Origin: Parelaphostrongylus tenuis
Lineage: Eukaryota > Nematoda > Chromadorea > Rhabditida > Metastrongylidae
DNA: 64,000 nt
Direction: 5' to 3'
Assembly: GCA_019055375.1 (NCBI GenBank)
Contig: JAHQIW010003833.1
Coordinates: 186,001 to 250,000, forward strand
Shown here piece by piece: positions 9,629-19,552 of this stretch. Position numbers and translations under genes: made by a program. Each line of letters begins with the position of its first letter. Position 1 is the first letter of the stretch. The notes beneath the pieces are model-generated. The model did no database searches, had not been told where the DNA came from, and was given only the letters and a program-made list of their open reading frames with translations.

Positions 9629-12600
9629 TCACAATTTCTTGACGTTGACTCCCGCATCGCGATCACGGATAATTCTATGATGCGTACCAAACTCAGCAGC
9701 AAAGAAGATCGCGGAAAATACGGTAACACCAACGAGGATGAAAACGACACGAAGACGGTCGTGCATTCGATTCATCGTCCCAATCCTGGAAATTTCTCTC
9801 GTGATAAACTCGAAGATTGTTGGGCGATATGCAAAACTCTGAGCATCGGATGGGAGTTGAACCCACGTCTCATTCATCTCCTGCATTGCTGAGAAAGTGA
9901 CAGGAGAACACGAGCTCCGGTATTGCAGCGGTTAGCACGACTTCGCGATAAAAGTGAGGCACAGGTTTAACTCCCACTAGACGTTCAAAGATTCGCATAT
10001 CATTTATCATTATTGGATATATATTTATAACATTACAAGACTGGTAAAAAGCAGTTAAATGGAGAATCATGGTCAATTACATTTAAACTTCAAGATTCCC
10101 AACTAGGAACGATGAATGGCGACAAGTACATTTTACATTCTGATAGAAAAAATGCATTTAAAAAAACGGTGTGGCAGAACTGCTTCATGCCACGCTTTCC
10201 ATATGGTTATAACGCGGTTTCAATTCCCGCCTTAGGTCGAAATTTTTGCATTTCAATAAATACTGTTAGTTATATGACCATGCTTACGGAGTATGTCATG
10301 CTAAGAAACCACCACGCTTTTGTTCTTTCCAACAAGTTCAGATGAGAAAGGCTCTTGAGCCTCTTACAATCACTTCAGTAGATATTTCCAAACATCATTT
10401 TTTTCGTTAAAAAAATTTCAGTTATCTCAAGCAAGATTTTCGAAGAAAATGTGGAGATCAAGGATGTGAAATGTGTTACACTATAAAGAATAGAATATCA
10501 CTGAAATAAATAACGACTATAAATGTTACAAAATACGTCCTGTAAAATCTTAGCAGAGGCTTTTTCAATAATGTTCAGTGATATAAGAAACTTCGAACCT
10601 CTGGCGAGAGCTGAACACGGATCTCACCTTCTCCGGGCGCGCGTGCTAACCACTGCTTCATCGAAACTCCTATTTTGTTTTCTCTTCTACTACGGTACGG
10701 CTCTGTTTTTGCTAAGCTATGAATTGTGAAAAACTCTTACGCGACGTATTGTGGAATATCACTCTGATTTCGATATAATCTCGTGAGTACCAAGAAACGT
10801 CTCTGCCATTTCGTGGGCTGAACACCGCTGTCTGAAAGAAACGGCACCTTGAAGCATTTAGGTATATCTTGATGAAGTCACCCACATATTGGTTAACATT
10901 TCATTGGTCATTGGATTAAAAGAAGCGAGTGGCGCAATGGTTATAGATGCCCTGGGACATGTATGTGTTCCGCGCTCATGGCTCACCATGCTTCCATTCC
11001 ATGAGGATCGGCGAAATGGTGCCAAATTTGTCTGGGAGGGTAGCAGCACTGAGTTGTTATAACGGTACGCCACTGAGTTATCGTGAAGGCGAGATTTACA
11101 TCCAGTCGCTTCAAACGATGCTTGATGAAATCCAATGCATGGCGTATCCCTCAAGAATTGATGAACGAGAGCTTTATCATTTTTTTTCCCATTAGGACAG
11201 TATGCAAAAATAGCTCCTCGAATCGAAGCCTTCTTTATACTCCAGTTGCCTCTCGGACAAGGAAAATTGCTCGGACGTAAAAGGAGCCGCGAATGTCCTC
11301 TCATGAGATTTAAGGCGAAACGACACCCGGTTAGTTATCCAAGCTTCAATAGGGAGAAAATTTCACAAATGCTAGGATCTAAGTCAAACACTATCACCTC
11401 TACAAATAATGCTTGTAAGAGGACGAACGAACAGGACTGTTGCGGCTCTATGAGAATCAAAGCCATAAAAAGGAGAAAAGGATAAAGCTCTCGGCCTTGG
11501 TCAATCCCTGAGGGATGCATCATGCGTTCGACTTCACGAAACATAGTCGGAGGTGATTGAATGGATATATGATCTTTAGAATGAGTCGTTTTGGACTACT
11601 AATGTATCAAGTCAATGCTGTTAACCCTTCACAGCAGTCTTGCACCAATTCGCAGATCCTGTAGGGATGAAAGGCTTCATGAGCCTTGAGCGTGGAGCCG
11701 AACCATCGACCAGGTGCGCGCTGCAGGAAGTCTCTACCTGCTGTGCCACATGCACTCTTCATGAAGCCATATAAGTACCTCAACAGATGGGTAAGAGCAC
11801 ACAAATTCTATGTGATAATATGGATTTCATACTAAGACTGTATAGAAAAAATTTATGATATTATCTCCAACAGAGCACAGATGTTCAATAGATCTAGAAG
11901 CACTTGAAAGATCTGAGTAATGAAGCAGTTCAACTGAGCAAACTTGCCCTAAAGTTGCGAAAGTTTCAAACTCGAACAGATATTCGCCCAACTGTACTAT
12001 TTGGACAATCACTGGTAAGATAATAGGACGAATTCTGGCCTGGATCATATAAGATCAGACTAGCCATTCAAAAAGCCGAGGGTCTCCTTATGACTACTTG
12101 AACTAATGGCTGAACTGAATCAAGAGGCGATAAAAACAAATCCACGTTTCCATTTGAGAAGGAAATTTGGGCATAAATATGTTATCCGGGGACAAACGAA
12201 GAGACAGGCCCCTTCCCTGGGAAAGAACTTTTCTTAAGAGTGTTAATGATCACTCCAAAGCTTGAATCTCTGCCTATTGCGCTACATGCCCATTTTTGAA
12301 AAGACCCTTCTATAACGCTATAGCACTCAAAATATGATCACGCTTGACATCAGTCGCGCGAAATACATGCCTGCCTATGTAAAACTCAATTTTATTTCCC
12401 CTGCTACACTAAAGTGAGATGGTCTTTGAAATGAAAAAGTACAGCGTTGGAATTGCGGAGACTTACGCTATCGAATGGCTACTCGTAGTTACAAGGAGTA
12501 GTTCCGTTCTGCGAGAAATGTGCGTGTGTGAAACAGAATTATTTTCCCAATAATGTGGAGTGCTGTGCAAAAACATTTGCGTCAGCCGGGATTCGAACCC

Positions 12601-15252
12601 AAGTCTCACTCTTTCCGGAAGCGTATGCTAACCGTTGCACCACCGATGCTCCACATTATTGAGTATACTGCATCATACCACCGCAAGTGGCGGTCAAATA
12701 AAACAACTCTGACCGATTGGAAATGTTTTCGTTCTGCTACAGCGCTATAAGAAGACTTCAGAAAATGGTCACGTAGCGCAGTGTCCAGAAATCTAAGCCG
12801 TCGAATGATTACTAAAAGTGCAATGCAAAGTTTTTGTCCAACAAAAGGGGTCGCTTATTCATTTGTTATCGGATAAGGCAAATGAGAGCACATGTCGCGC
12901 AGTGGTTGGAGGTGCTCTGCGTCGCACACGAGGTCAATGGTTCGATCTCGCGCTCATGGATCACCAAGCCATTCATCCCTCCAGGGTCGGTGAATTGGTA
13001 CCAGACAGGTCTGACCTGTCTGGGAGGACAAGCAGCACTGACTCGGTTCAGCGGGAGGCCACCGCGAGTCATTGTAAAGGCCAGATATGCATTCAATCAC
13101 CTCAAACGAAGCTAAAAATTGAAGTCGAATGCATGGCGATCCCTCAGGGATTGATCGACGCCGAGAGCTTTATCCTTTATCTTTATTCAACGGAAAAGAA
13201 CATACAAAATGCTGGGACCACTACACAAATGTGATAGCGGGCCAAGTAAGTAAATAAATAGGCAACTAGATAATGAGATAAATTGATAAACAATAAAAAA
13301 AAACACAATAAACATGGTTTACTGGGCTAAGAAACAACACACCTGCATCAGCTGCCCGAGTTCTCTGTGACTTCCTATGTTCACTGAACGTACTGCTCGT
13401 TGCGTAAGACGGAGTCTCTTTTGGTTCCAGTTGGCTATCCCTCTTAGATATAAATTGATAAGGAGAAAAATAGACAAAAAGTAATAAAAATAGAACACTT
13501 TCAAAATATCGCATTAACATTTTTCTTAAGAGGAAAACTAAAAGCAGGAAAATCCAGGTTGTGAAAAGAAATTCAGTACAACAAATTTCTGTGCCGTTGA
13601 ATCATTGCAGGAAATGTCAGGAGATTTGAGTAAAAAAAGTAGTTAGCAGTACGGAAGTGATATAATAGTACTAATACATGTAGTACACCTTCATTTCGAG
13701 TGTTTCATTGCGAACACGCTCATATTTCAATAGATCCTTTCATATTATTTGAGCCAGCTTGTCATGTGGGGCTGGTAAGGGCTCTTGTACAGCCCGAGAC
13801 ACGTGTTTCGTCCTTACAGACTCGTCAGTCGGGCAGAACCCGTCGTCTTTCGATATTTTTATAGTCAGTTCTCTCGGGAGCTCTGCTCCCTTACAGTTAT
13901 CGAAGACGAACGTTTTACACTCTGTGTCAAGTGAAACATTCACCTAACACAGAGTGTTTGAGCACTCGATTGCTCTTTGGCTGGTATTTTTATCATATTA
14001 TACCCTTATTTCGAGTATTTTATTGAGACCACGCTCGTATTTCAATAGATCCTTTCATCATTAATTATCAATTTATATTTATATCGATACATAGAGTAGT
14101 CGAATAGTTGAATTACTCTTCTTCATGATGGTTAACAACGGACCAACGGAAGCGGCTAGCACCAAGCCTTGCCATCGTTTTCCTGTCTAAGACAAAAACT
14201 GCAGTTCTCGATCACTGACTTCTGCTCTATTTCCGATATATACACAACTATTTCATTGCCTATTCTGCATAAGAAGAGGGTGGGCAAAACTTCCGAAGTG
14301 TTACACAAACAGTGGGAGTATGAAATTTTTGGCGAGAGAAAGTCCACACGGGAACTGGCTTTCACTCCTACAGATTTCAATTGTAAGCCGTTGCATAAGT
14401 TCTGCTAATAGGGTAATAAACTCAAATTTACTATACAAAAGTCATTAAAACTGCATGATTTCAACTCCGCTCAACTCCGCATTTTCTTGCGGACATTTTG
14501 GTATACAACTTGCCTATACCTGCTTCGAAATGGAGCCGTCGTGGGAACAAATTAATTTGCTTCTCAAGCACGAATGGCGCGCAGGGAACTGATGATAGCG
14601 AAGCGGAGCGCGAGATTAGCGAAGCTTCCTGTGGACGGTCGGATCACAAATGATCCTGTAGACTTTTCTCCAGCTTTGAATTCGCGAACCACTTCCCCTT
14701 CGGCCATTCTGCAACCGTATCATCGCCCCAAGCTTCATTAATCATTCGGGCCGCTTCACTAGCTCTTTATCCTGCGCGCCATTCGTTCGTGAGTCCCCAA
14801 CGTGTGTCGAATGAATTTGTCCCCAAGACAGCTCTATCTTAGAGCAAGTATAGGCAAGTTATATACCAAAATGTTCGCAAGAAAATGCGCAATTCAACGA
14901 CACCCAAATCATGTAAGTTCATTTGCTCCTAATTGAAAATTTTGGTGTTCAATGCTTTAGTGCCAAAATCTATGGAACAACTCTAGTAAAAATATGTCAT
15001 GCAATGATGAATATTAACGCAGCAGCAATAAAATATTGAAATGCCCAAAGGAAAATATAATAACTCTCACTAATTTCGCAAGAAAAAATACGTGATTCGA
15101 AGCATAAAATTGAATCAAATACTGATAATAATAATCTAATTCTGAAATACTACTAGGACTATTAATATTCACACCCAATATTAATGAAAATTTGATAAAA
15201 TACCCACCTTAATCGGTGATCGATAGGCTTGAGAAATTCTGTCTGAAGCCAT
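9629..15252 (-). CDS. FAM162/UPF0389-like membrane protein, array gene 1
   Basis: Four exons: 15208-15252 (MASDRISQAYRSPIK, donor GTGGGT), 13343-13442 (donor GTGTGT), 10741-10831 (acceptor TTTCAG, donor GTAAGA) and 9629-9785 (acceptor TTCCAG, stop TGA). Phases 0, 1 and 0-after-completion match, giving 130 residues without a stop. Exon 2 is polar (ETPSYATSSTFSEHRKSQR). Exon 3 holds the family signature (QPTKWQRRFLVLTRLY, then DIPQYVA). Exon 4 holds MNRMHDRLRVVFILVGVTVF, one membrane helix, and a basic tail ending AGVNVKKL. The PT-x-W-x-(K/R)R-x-LVLT...P-x-YV...R-x-RV pattern fits FAM162/UPF0389 proteins, which are small and usually mitochondrial; cellular location here is inferred. Exon 2's acceptor is AG after CTA, unlike the nematode TTTCAG. 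Intron 2 contains SINEs and a MITE; intron 1 contains the hammerhead element. Confidence 0.7.
9818..9895 (-). repeat. tRNA-like SINE fragment (S2 family)
   Basis: Minus strand carries a pol III B-box-like GGGTTCAACTCCC followed by 'gagttttgcatat', the 3' signature of the S2 family. It faces a second S2 head on the plus strand at 9901-9980. It lies at the exon 4/intron 3 boundary of array gene 1. Confidence 0.55.
9901..9985 (+). repeat. tRNA-like SINE head (S2 family)
   Basis: A-box-like 'ttgcagcggttagcacg' and B-box-like 'caggtttaactcccac' are spaced as in a tRNA. Not a functional tRNA: the anticodon arm does not pair properly. Further degenerate S2-like sequence ('gtttcaattcccgcc') lies near 10217. 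Confidence 0.5.
10588..10672 (-). repeat. tRNA-like SINE (S2 family)
   Basis: On the minus strand 'tgaagcagtggttagcacgcg' (A-box) is followed by 'gttcagctctcgcc' (degraded B-box). Located in intron 3 of array gene 1. Confidence 0.55.
10921..11183 (+). repeat. tRNA-derived SINE, S1 family
   Basis: Starts with an A-box-like 'gagtggcgcaatggttatag', continues through the S1 body ('gctcatggctcacca', 'ttgtctgggagg', 'agcagcactga') and ends with 'gaacgagagctttatc'. The family is about 260-300 bp and is present at least seven times in this window on both strands. The B box is degraded here. Inserted in intron 2 of array gene 1. Confidence 0.8.
11200..11460 (-). other. Conserved intron-2 block, unit 1
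   Basis: Lies in intron 2 of array gene 1 and has counterparts in the same intron of the other three genes (about 25,685-25,880, 33,110-33,320 and 50,740-50,930). On the minus strand the best-kept part reads 'ctcatgagaggacattcg', preceded some 130 bp upstream by a 'cctcttacaagc' motif. No shared reading frame with valid splice sites runs through all four copies, so I read it as non-coding or a decayed alternative exon. Confidence 0.4.
11480..11760 (-). repeat. tRNA-derived SINE, S1 family
   Basis: Minus-strand S1 copy. The head 'gcatgtggcacagcaggtag' is near 11,755 and a B-box-like 'atggttcggctcca' near 11,700; the tail 'ccgagagctttatcc' is at 11,480. It faces the plus-strand copy at 10,921 across the conserved intron block, making a loose inverted pair. 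Confidence 0.75.
12225..12836. mobile_element. TIR MITE (M1 family) carrying an S2 SINE
   Basis: The left end 'gaacttttcttaagagtg...' and right end '...aatgattactaaaagtg' are imperfect inverted repeats, and the same left end is found at 40,085 in a better-preserved copy. A second internal motif (cgttggaattgcggag ... cgctatcgaatg, 12,445-12,475) matches in reverse the 40,255-40,300 part of that copy. The S2 SINE at 12,546-12,661 is inserted inside. Confidence 0.5.
12546..12661 (-). repeat. tRNA-like S2 element with 13-bp inverted ends
   Basis: Both ends carry the inverted sequence caataatgtggag / ctccacattattg. On the minus strand there is a good A-box (tggtgcaacggttagcatac) and B-box (gggttcgaatcccgg) at tRNA spacing, followed by 'gtttttgcacagcactcc'. 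It is the best preserved S2 head in the window. The anticodon arm does not form a convincing stem, so I call it a SINE and not a tRNA gene. Confidence 0.75.
12885..13182 (+). repeat. tRNA-derived SINE, S1 family (best copy)
   Basis: A-box 'tcgcgcagtggttggagg' and B-box 'ggttcgatctcgcgc' are about 35 bp apart. The ~220-bp body includes 'gtctgggaggacaagcag', 'gcgggaggccaccgcgag' and ends 'gacgccgagagctttatcc'. It lies in intron 2 of array gene 1. A near-identical copy is at 29,282-29,580. Confidence 0.85.
13693..14060 (-). mobile_element. Hammerhead-bearing retroelement (retrozyme/Penelope pLTR-type), tandem unit
   Basis: A ~320-bp unit is flanked by a repeated ~49-bp sequence (13,693-13,742 and 14,012-14,060: 'ttcgagt.tt...cacgctc.tatttcaatagatcctttcat'). 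It therefore looks like one full unit plus the start of the next in a tandem or circularly permuted array. The minus strand contains a complete hammerhead ribozyme (13,792-13,834). Other palindromic stretches include 'ctctcgggagctctgctccc'. It encodes no protein. The same unit occurs at 24,050-24,379 and, decayed, at 38,100-38,312 and 49,915-50,140. Hammerhead ribozymes with a minimal helix III are known from Penelope-like elements and from small retrozymes, so either origin fits. It sits in intron 1 of array gene 1. Confidence 0.7.
13792..13834 (-). ncRNA. Type I hammerhead ribozyme, complete core
   Basis: Read on the minus strand: stem I strands gcccga / tcgggc pair perfectly over six base pairs; the core CTGACGA is intact; stem II is gtc / gac around a 6-nt loop; GAA follows; a very short helix III (ac...gt within acacgtgt) leads to the GTC cleavage triplet just before the second stem I strand. 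All conserved catalytic-core bases are present. The minimal self-complementary helix III is the form seen in Penelope-like elements and animal retrozymes, thought to cleave best as dimers. Cleavage would fall between C13798 and T13797 on the minus strand. Confidence 0.85.
14080..15200. other. Intron 1 of array gene 1, no further feature
   Basis: I see no exon, RNA or confident repeat. A short inverted pair brackets 14,500-14,880: 'cattttggtatacaacttgcctatac' at 14,493 and its reverse complement, starting 'gtataggcaagttatatacc', at 14,848. This implies a ~390-bp foldback-type insertion with ~45-bp ends. Confidence 0.5.
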
Positions 15253-15369
15253 TCTCTTTGGAAGAAACTTCGGTAGAAAGTATGACGCAAAGATTAACGA
15301 CACTGGACGTTCAGCCGCACAAGCCAGCATTCTGAAACTTACAGATTTCTTTGATATTTCGAGAAGAGA

Positions 15370-15780
15370 TCAACAAAAAGGGTGATCGATCGATCTATCG
15401 ATCGATCAGCGAAAATCGCGCGGAGAATCCGGAAAAGAACCAAAACTATCAGTGCCACTAACTCCCATCAGAGACTAGAAGGAATAAGAAAGTAGACACC
15501 GAGCGCCATGGGCGGGGTGAAGCAGTGCGCAGTGGTTGGTGATGCTGTGTGTCGGGAAGCACTCTGATAAGAGAGGCGTTGGTTCGATCTCCTCCACCAG
15601 CACGCCGTTGCATTCAAACAACGGACGCCTTGGCTCGGACGCGCTCGCGATCTCAGAGTGGAGGATCGGTCGCTAAACGAATCGATTGCAGGAAAAGGCA
15701 GAGATGCGTGAATTCTGGAGAGATATCGAATTATGAGCATGCTAGTAAACGTCTCAGGGGTTAGCTGGCACACAGTGTAA
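15370..15780 (+). repeat. tRNA-like SINE (S3 type) and GATC microsatellite
   Basis: A short (GATC)n-like run is at 15,383-15,408. Downstream, 'gcgcagtggttggtgatgc' (A-box, 15,527) and 'ttggttcgatctcctcc' (B-box, 15,580) form a tRNA-like head of a different subfamily from S1. The following body is not clearly shared with the other S3 heads, so the 3' end is uncertain. Confidence 0.55.
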
Positions 15781-15859
15781 CACGTTTTTCAGAACTGCCA
15801 TTCAGCAGAGATCTTGGGGGTGTTAATCGATTTTATCGGGAATCGATTATCGATTGGAG

Positions 15860-16150
15860 ATGTCCGCCATGGAAGCCTTGCAAGTCGTGTGCGTACGAGC
15901 ATCATGTAAGCAGTTATGTAGCCAAGAAAGAATCAATACAATCGGCGACACACATTACGCGGACGAGTTCTCCGCAGAGTAAGATGCAACGGCGCCTATC
16001 GTATGGACGAGTTTTCCAGTAAACATGATGCAACGGCACACATTTTGTGGACGAGTTGCCGCCTCACTGTACGTTCCACTCGTGTCAAATCACTCCGTAC
16101 CGCAGTTTCCCAATGGGACCCCTCCCGGTCGCATCGTGGTTTTCGTTTCA
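15860..16150 (+). repeat. Dispersed repeat related to the 36.4-37.8 kb palindrome arms
   Basis: Contains three spaced 'ggacgag' motifs ('gcggacgagttctccgc', 'atggacgagttttcc', 'gtggacgagttgccgcctca') with 'gatgcaacggc' between them. The same words occur at 28,520-28,580, 36,730-36,790 and, inverted, 37,430-37,490. Function unknown. Confidence 0.5.
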
Positions 16151-16280
16151 AACATTGATTATCGATTTCTTCTCAGAATTGTGAGGAAATTTTTGCGTTT
16201 CTTTCGTCTCCTACATGTAACTCATGCTTAAAGAACTGGACTCTTTTTGCTTGACAGGTTTTAGCCAAGGTATTACATCA

Positions 16281-16345
16281 CAAATATATTATATATATAT
16301 ATACATGTGTATATATGCATACATATACGTATATATTTATATACA
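16281..16345. repeat. (TA)n/ATAC microsatellite
   Basis: Low-complexity 'atatatatatacatgtgtatatatgc' type sequence. A second, similar tract lies at 16,737-16,785. The two S2 SINE copies lie between these tracts. Confidence 0.8.
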
Positions 16346-16365
16346 GATATGTAGCGTAGAAAGGG

Positions 16366-16476
16366 TAGTGTGCAAAATGGGCATCAGTAGCGTAACGGTT
16401 AAAGCACGCGCTCCCGGAAAGAGTGAGGTGCGGGTTCTAGTCTCGCCTCGCACGAAAGTTTTGCACATCACTCTAC
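16366..16476 (+). repeat. tRNA-like SINE, S2 family
   Basis: Ends are inverted ('gtgtgcaaaa' and 'ttttgcacatcactc'). A-box 'agcgtaacggttaaagc' and B-box 'cgggttctagtctcgcc' are at tRNA spacing with 'ctcccggaaagagtgaggtg' between. It pairs head to tail with the next copy 240 bp downstream. Confidence 0.75.
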
Positions 16477-16603
16477 ATCAGTGAGTATATATTTGAAAGA
16501 AGCTGTTAAATGAAAAAAATTCTATATGATGTTTATGAACAATATATGTCGACGTGACTGAGTTGAATGTCGAAACCGACTACCCGGGCCAAGGCGTAGA
16601 ACG

Positions 16604-16716
16604 AGTAGTGTGTAAAATGGTCGTCAATAGTGTAATGGATAGAGCACGCGCTCCCGGAAAGAGTGAGGTGCGGGTTCCAGTCCCGCCAGCCGCGAAAGTT
16701 TTGCACGTTACTCTAA
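16604..16716 (+). repeat. tRNA-like SINE, S2 family
   Basis: Nearly the same as the copy at 16,366, including 'ctcccggaaagagtgaggtg' and B-box 'gggttccagtcccgcc'. The high similarity indicates recent amplification or local duplication. Confidence 0.75.
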
Positions 16717-17017
16717 ATCAGTAGCTATACAGAAATATGTATATATATACATATATGTATATATGTACATATATATATCCAACAACGCTGAGTTATATGC
16801 GAAATTCTGGACATCGAACGGAAACGAGCCCGCATTTCAACCTTTCCGCTGGTGTGTGGTTGCCAATCGTATCATTGACGTTCCTATTCCGCCATCACTC
16901 TTTCAGTAACACAAGGCTACCAATCTATCAGCAAGCAACCGTGAAGGATTTGCCGTGGAAAGCGCACAGTTACGTTGACGGTTGATAGCTGATAGATCGG
17001 TACCTTGTGTCGCACGA

Positions 17018-17134
17018 AGAGTAATGGCAAGCAGGACGTCAATGGTGCAACTGGTTAGCAAACGCTCCGGAAAGGCTGAAATGCAGGTTCAATTTCGGCG
17101 TGACCTCCCTAGTTATGCACATCACTCAGCATTG
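17018..17134 (+). repeat. tRNA-like SINE, S2 family
   Basis: A-box 'tggtgcaactggttagc', B-box 'aggttcaatttcggc', 3' end 'ttatgcacatcactcagc'. More diverged than the two preceding copies. Confidence 0.65.
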
Positions 17135-17359
17135 ATTTATACAACTCATGTTCTTGCATACACTCTCATGATTTTTTGAGCACATGCAGCCGCTGTATTG
17201 TGATGAAAAAGCACTCGTCTACAGGTGATACTGCTCTTTGCATTGATTGGACAACAACAAGTTATGCGAAAGTTATGAAAATCGAGTAGAGCTCTTCATT
17301 CAACTGCCTTACTAGCAGTGTTATGATCTTATAACTACATATCCGCAACTTTCGTACTT

Positions 17360-17462
17360 TATGCATAACTTTGGAACTCGGGTGAGAGTTGACCCTACGC
17401 CTCACCATTTCTGGGGTCGCGTGCTAACTACTGCATTACTGACGCTCCTGTTCTGCTATAAC
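17360..17462 (-). repeat. tRNA-like SINE, S2 family
   Basis: Minus strand has 'gtaatgcagtagttagcacg' (A-box) and 'agggtcaactctcaccc' (degraded B-box), then 'ccaaagttatgcata'. Opposite orientation to its neighbours at 17,018 and 17,612. Confidence 0.6.
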
Positions 17463-17611
17463 TGTGTCTGCGATACTAGGTAAAAAAAAATTCTTGTCAA
17501 GTATATATAGCCAATATCTGTTGGAGTAATTGCTGGGCTCAATGCCGATAGATCTTATCAGGCTAAACCGTTCACGATTGATTGCTGACAGTATCGATAC
17601 TTGCATCGCGG

Positions 17612-17735
17612 AAAGAGTGATAGCAGGACAGAAGCCCCGGAAGTGCAGTGGCTAGCACGCGCGCCCAGAAAAGTGACAAACGCAGTTTCAACTCCCGTGC
17701 GTGGTGCAGAGTTCTGCATATCACTTAACATTACT
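17612..17735 (+). repeat. tRNA-like SINE, S2 family
   Basis: A-box 'agtgcagtggctagcacg', B-box 'cagtttcaactcccgtg', 3' end 'agttctgcatatcactt'. It is the fifth S2 copy between 16.3 and 17.8 kb. Confidence 0.65.
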
Positions 17736-18379
17736 GATCACGATAGTCGTTTGCTAACTGTGATATCCTCTCATTTTGTACAGTATCCAAAAGTTATAAC
17801 AATGATTGATAGAAAACGAACACTTTGTCTAAAATGATACTGCATAGTATTGCATAAGATGTTAGTTCATCAACAATTCTTAACAAATTCTCGATATGCA
17901 GTGCATTTTAAGAGTTGGGACCTTTTTAGAATTACAGGAAAGACTTCGCTCTGTCGTTCTATGAGTATTGATCTTTTGATAATTCTCTTTTTCTGTGCTG
18001 AGGACATTGTTTATCGAGCCACTTTTGTCTATTGGATATGTGCACTAATCTCAACTGCTCTGCTCAAAGTACTTTCTCTATCCCTTTCGGGACCGTGGAT
18101 CCACCTCCTCTGCACCTCTCACCCCTCTCCCCAGCGTGAACGCACTCAATATGATATTGTATTATTTCAGTTGTCTTGTTGTTCTTAGTTTTCTATTTAC
18201 AACAACTTAATATATTATGTTAATAACATAACATTAAATCTTAACAAAAATATAATTGAAATAATACAATAATACATTCGAAACATTCCCACACGGGTGT
18301 TAGAGATGCAGCGGGAGTGGGTCCACGGTCCCGGAAGGGTCGGTCAAGTGTCTTCAAGTCGATATTAACAAACCCGCTA

Positions 18380-19120
18380 AGAGCTTCCAACAATTTCTTT
18401 GCTGTACTGGCTGACGTATTCGCCTTTTTCAGAGAATAAGAGGCCAAATTGACATGCAATGCACATGCAATCACACGCTCAAGGTTTTGCTCTTCCAGTT
18501 TCCATTTCCTCAGCATCTAGGGAATGACAGTGCTGCTCTTCTCTGCTACTCCGGTAGTTCAAATTACGTAGGCTACATTTGCAGTAGGCTTTCAAGTGAC
18601 GAAACTGTCTACCAATCTGAATGGATGGATGCCTTCAGTGATCCTACAGTCTACCAATGAGTCCACCACTTCTGTCGCTATAACAGTCGGGAAAGATCTT
18701 TACCGATTTGTTTTATAATATTATATACAATCAGTTTTTGCACACAAACTGATCACCCTTCGAGTTACCTCTTATATTGGGAAATCCAACAGTCCTCTAA
18801 TCGGCACAAAAGACGTGTCAATACACGCGACTTCGGCACGTCAGTAAACTCTTTCGCAATTATTGTTGAGGAGTTTACTAAATAAACTGATCTTATTGGA
18901 CAAATTCTCTTCCGCCATACAGCGTGGTTGGCCATATAGGCTGTCAAGAGCTTCTAAATCTAACTTTCGTTGTTCATCAGGGAAATTCAATTCATAAATT
19001 AGGAAAAAACGCGCCAATTATTATTCCATCTGTTGATAACAGCTATAAGAGATACACAGGCAGTCTGAGAAGATTCAATGAGGACTTTTGCCTCAGTGCA
19101 ACAAACAAGAGCAGTTGACT
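18380..19120. repeat. Array-unit 3'-flank repeat, copy 2
   Basis: Same ordered block as at 6,350-7,130: 'gtactggctgacgtattcgcc' near 18,400, 'gagtccaccacttctgtcgc', 'ccaacagtcctctaatcggc' and 'ctaaatctaactttcg'. It marks the left end of array unit 2. Confidence 0.55.
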
Positions 19121-19304
19121 TCTTTTAGATCGTCAACGAGAAAATATTCAGTCGTTGTGAGAAACATGTGGAAGACTGTGCCATAGTGAGAAGGACACAG
19201 AAAAAAAACCACGTTTTCCTCTGGCAGGGAAATAGAGGAAGAAATAGAGTGGCACAACAAACTCTGTACATGGAGTTTAATTTGAGAAAAAAAGAATAGA
19301 CTCA

Positions 19305-19552
19305 CATCACTAGCAGTTTCCTCGTTTTCCTGGATTTCACGCTTTTTTGCAGGTGTTAGATTGTGCTTCTGTCATCTATCAGAGCCCTTACGTGGTGCCT
19401 GAAATCAAATCGAAAGCTGTCGAGGCTCGCTCATAAGAAAACGGTATAAAAGAACTATATGGTACCTCAACATGTGTATCAATCATGAACACCTTACGGA
19501 AAATATCCATATTGACACGTTGGTTGAGAGGAGTATTCCTGCAAAGATAAGA
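19305..19552 (-). pseudogene. N-terminal-like exon pair, unit 2 (decayed)
   Basis: Exon 19,466-19,510 encodes MDIFRKVFMIDTHVE, phase 0, donor GTACC, with a TTTGCAG acceptor near 19,541 upstream of the ATG. The following exon near 19,310-19,398 (APRKGSDR then TGA) has a stop where unit 1 has tryptophan, so the pair is probably inactive. The upstream acceptor, about 490 bp past the stop of array gene 2, would fit a trans-spliced downstream transcript. Confidence 0.4.

Noticed and set aside
12546..12661. Possible functional tRNA gene
   Set aside because: A and B boxes are good but the acceptor and anticodon stems do not pair, and many diverged copies share non-tRNA flanks, so it is a SINE.
15383..15408. 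GATC-rich run as a possible regulatory or replication site
   Set aside because: Short simple repeat; nothing else suggests function in a eukaryotic context.
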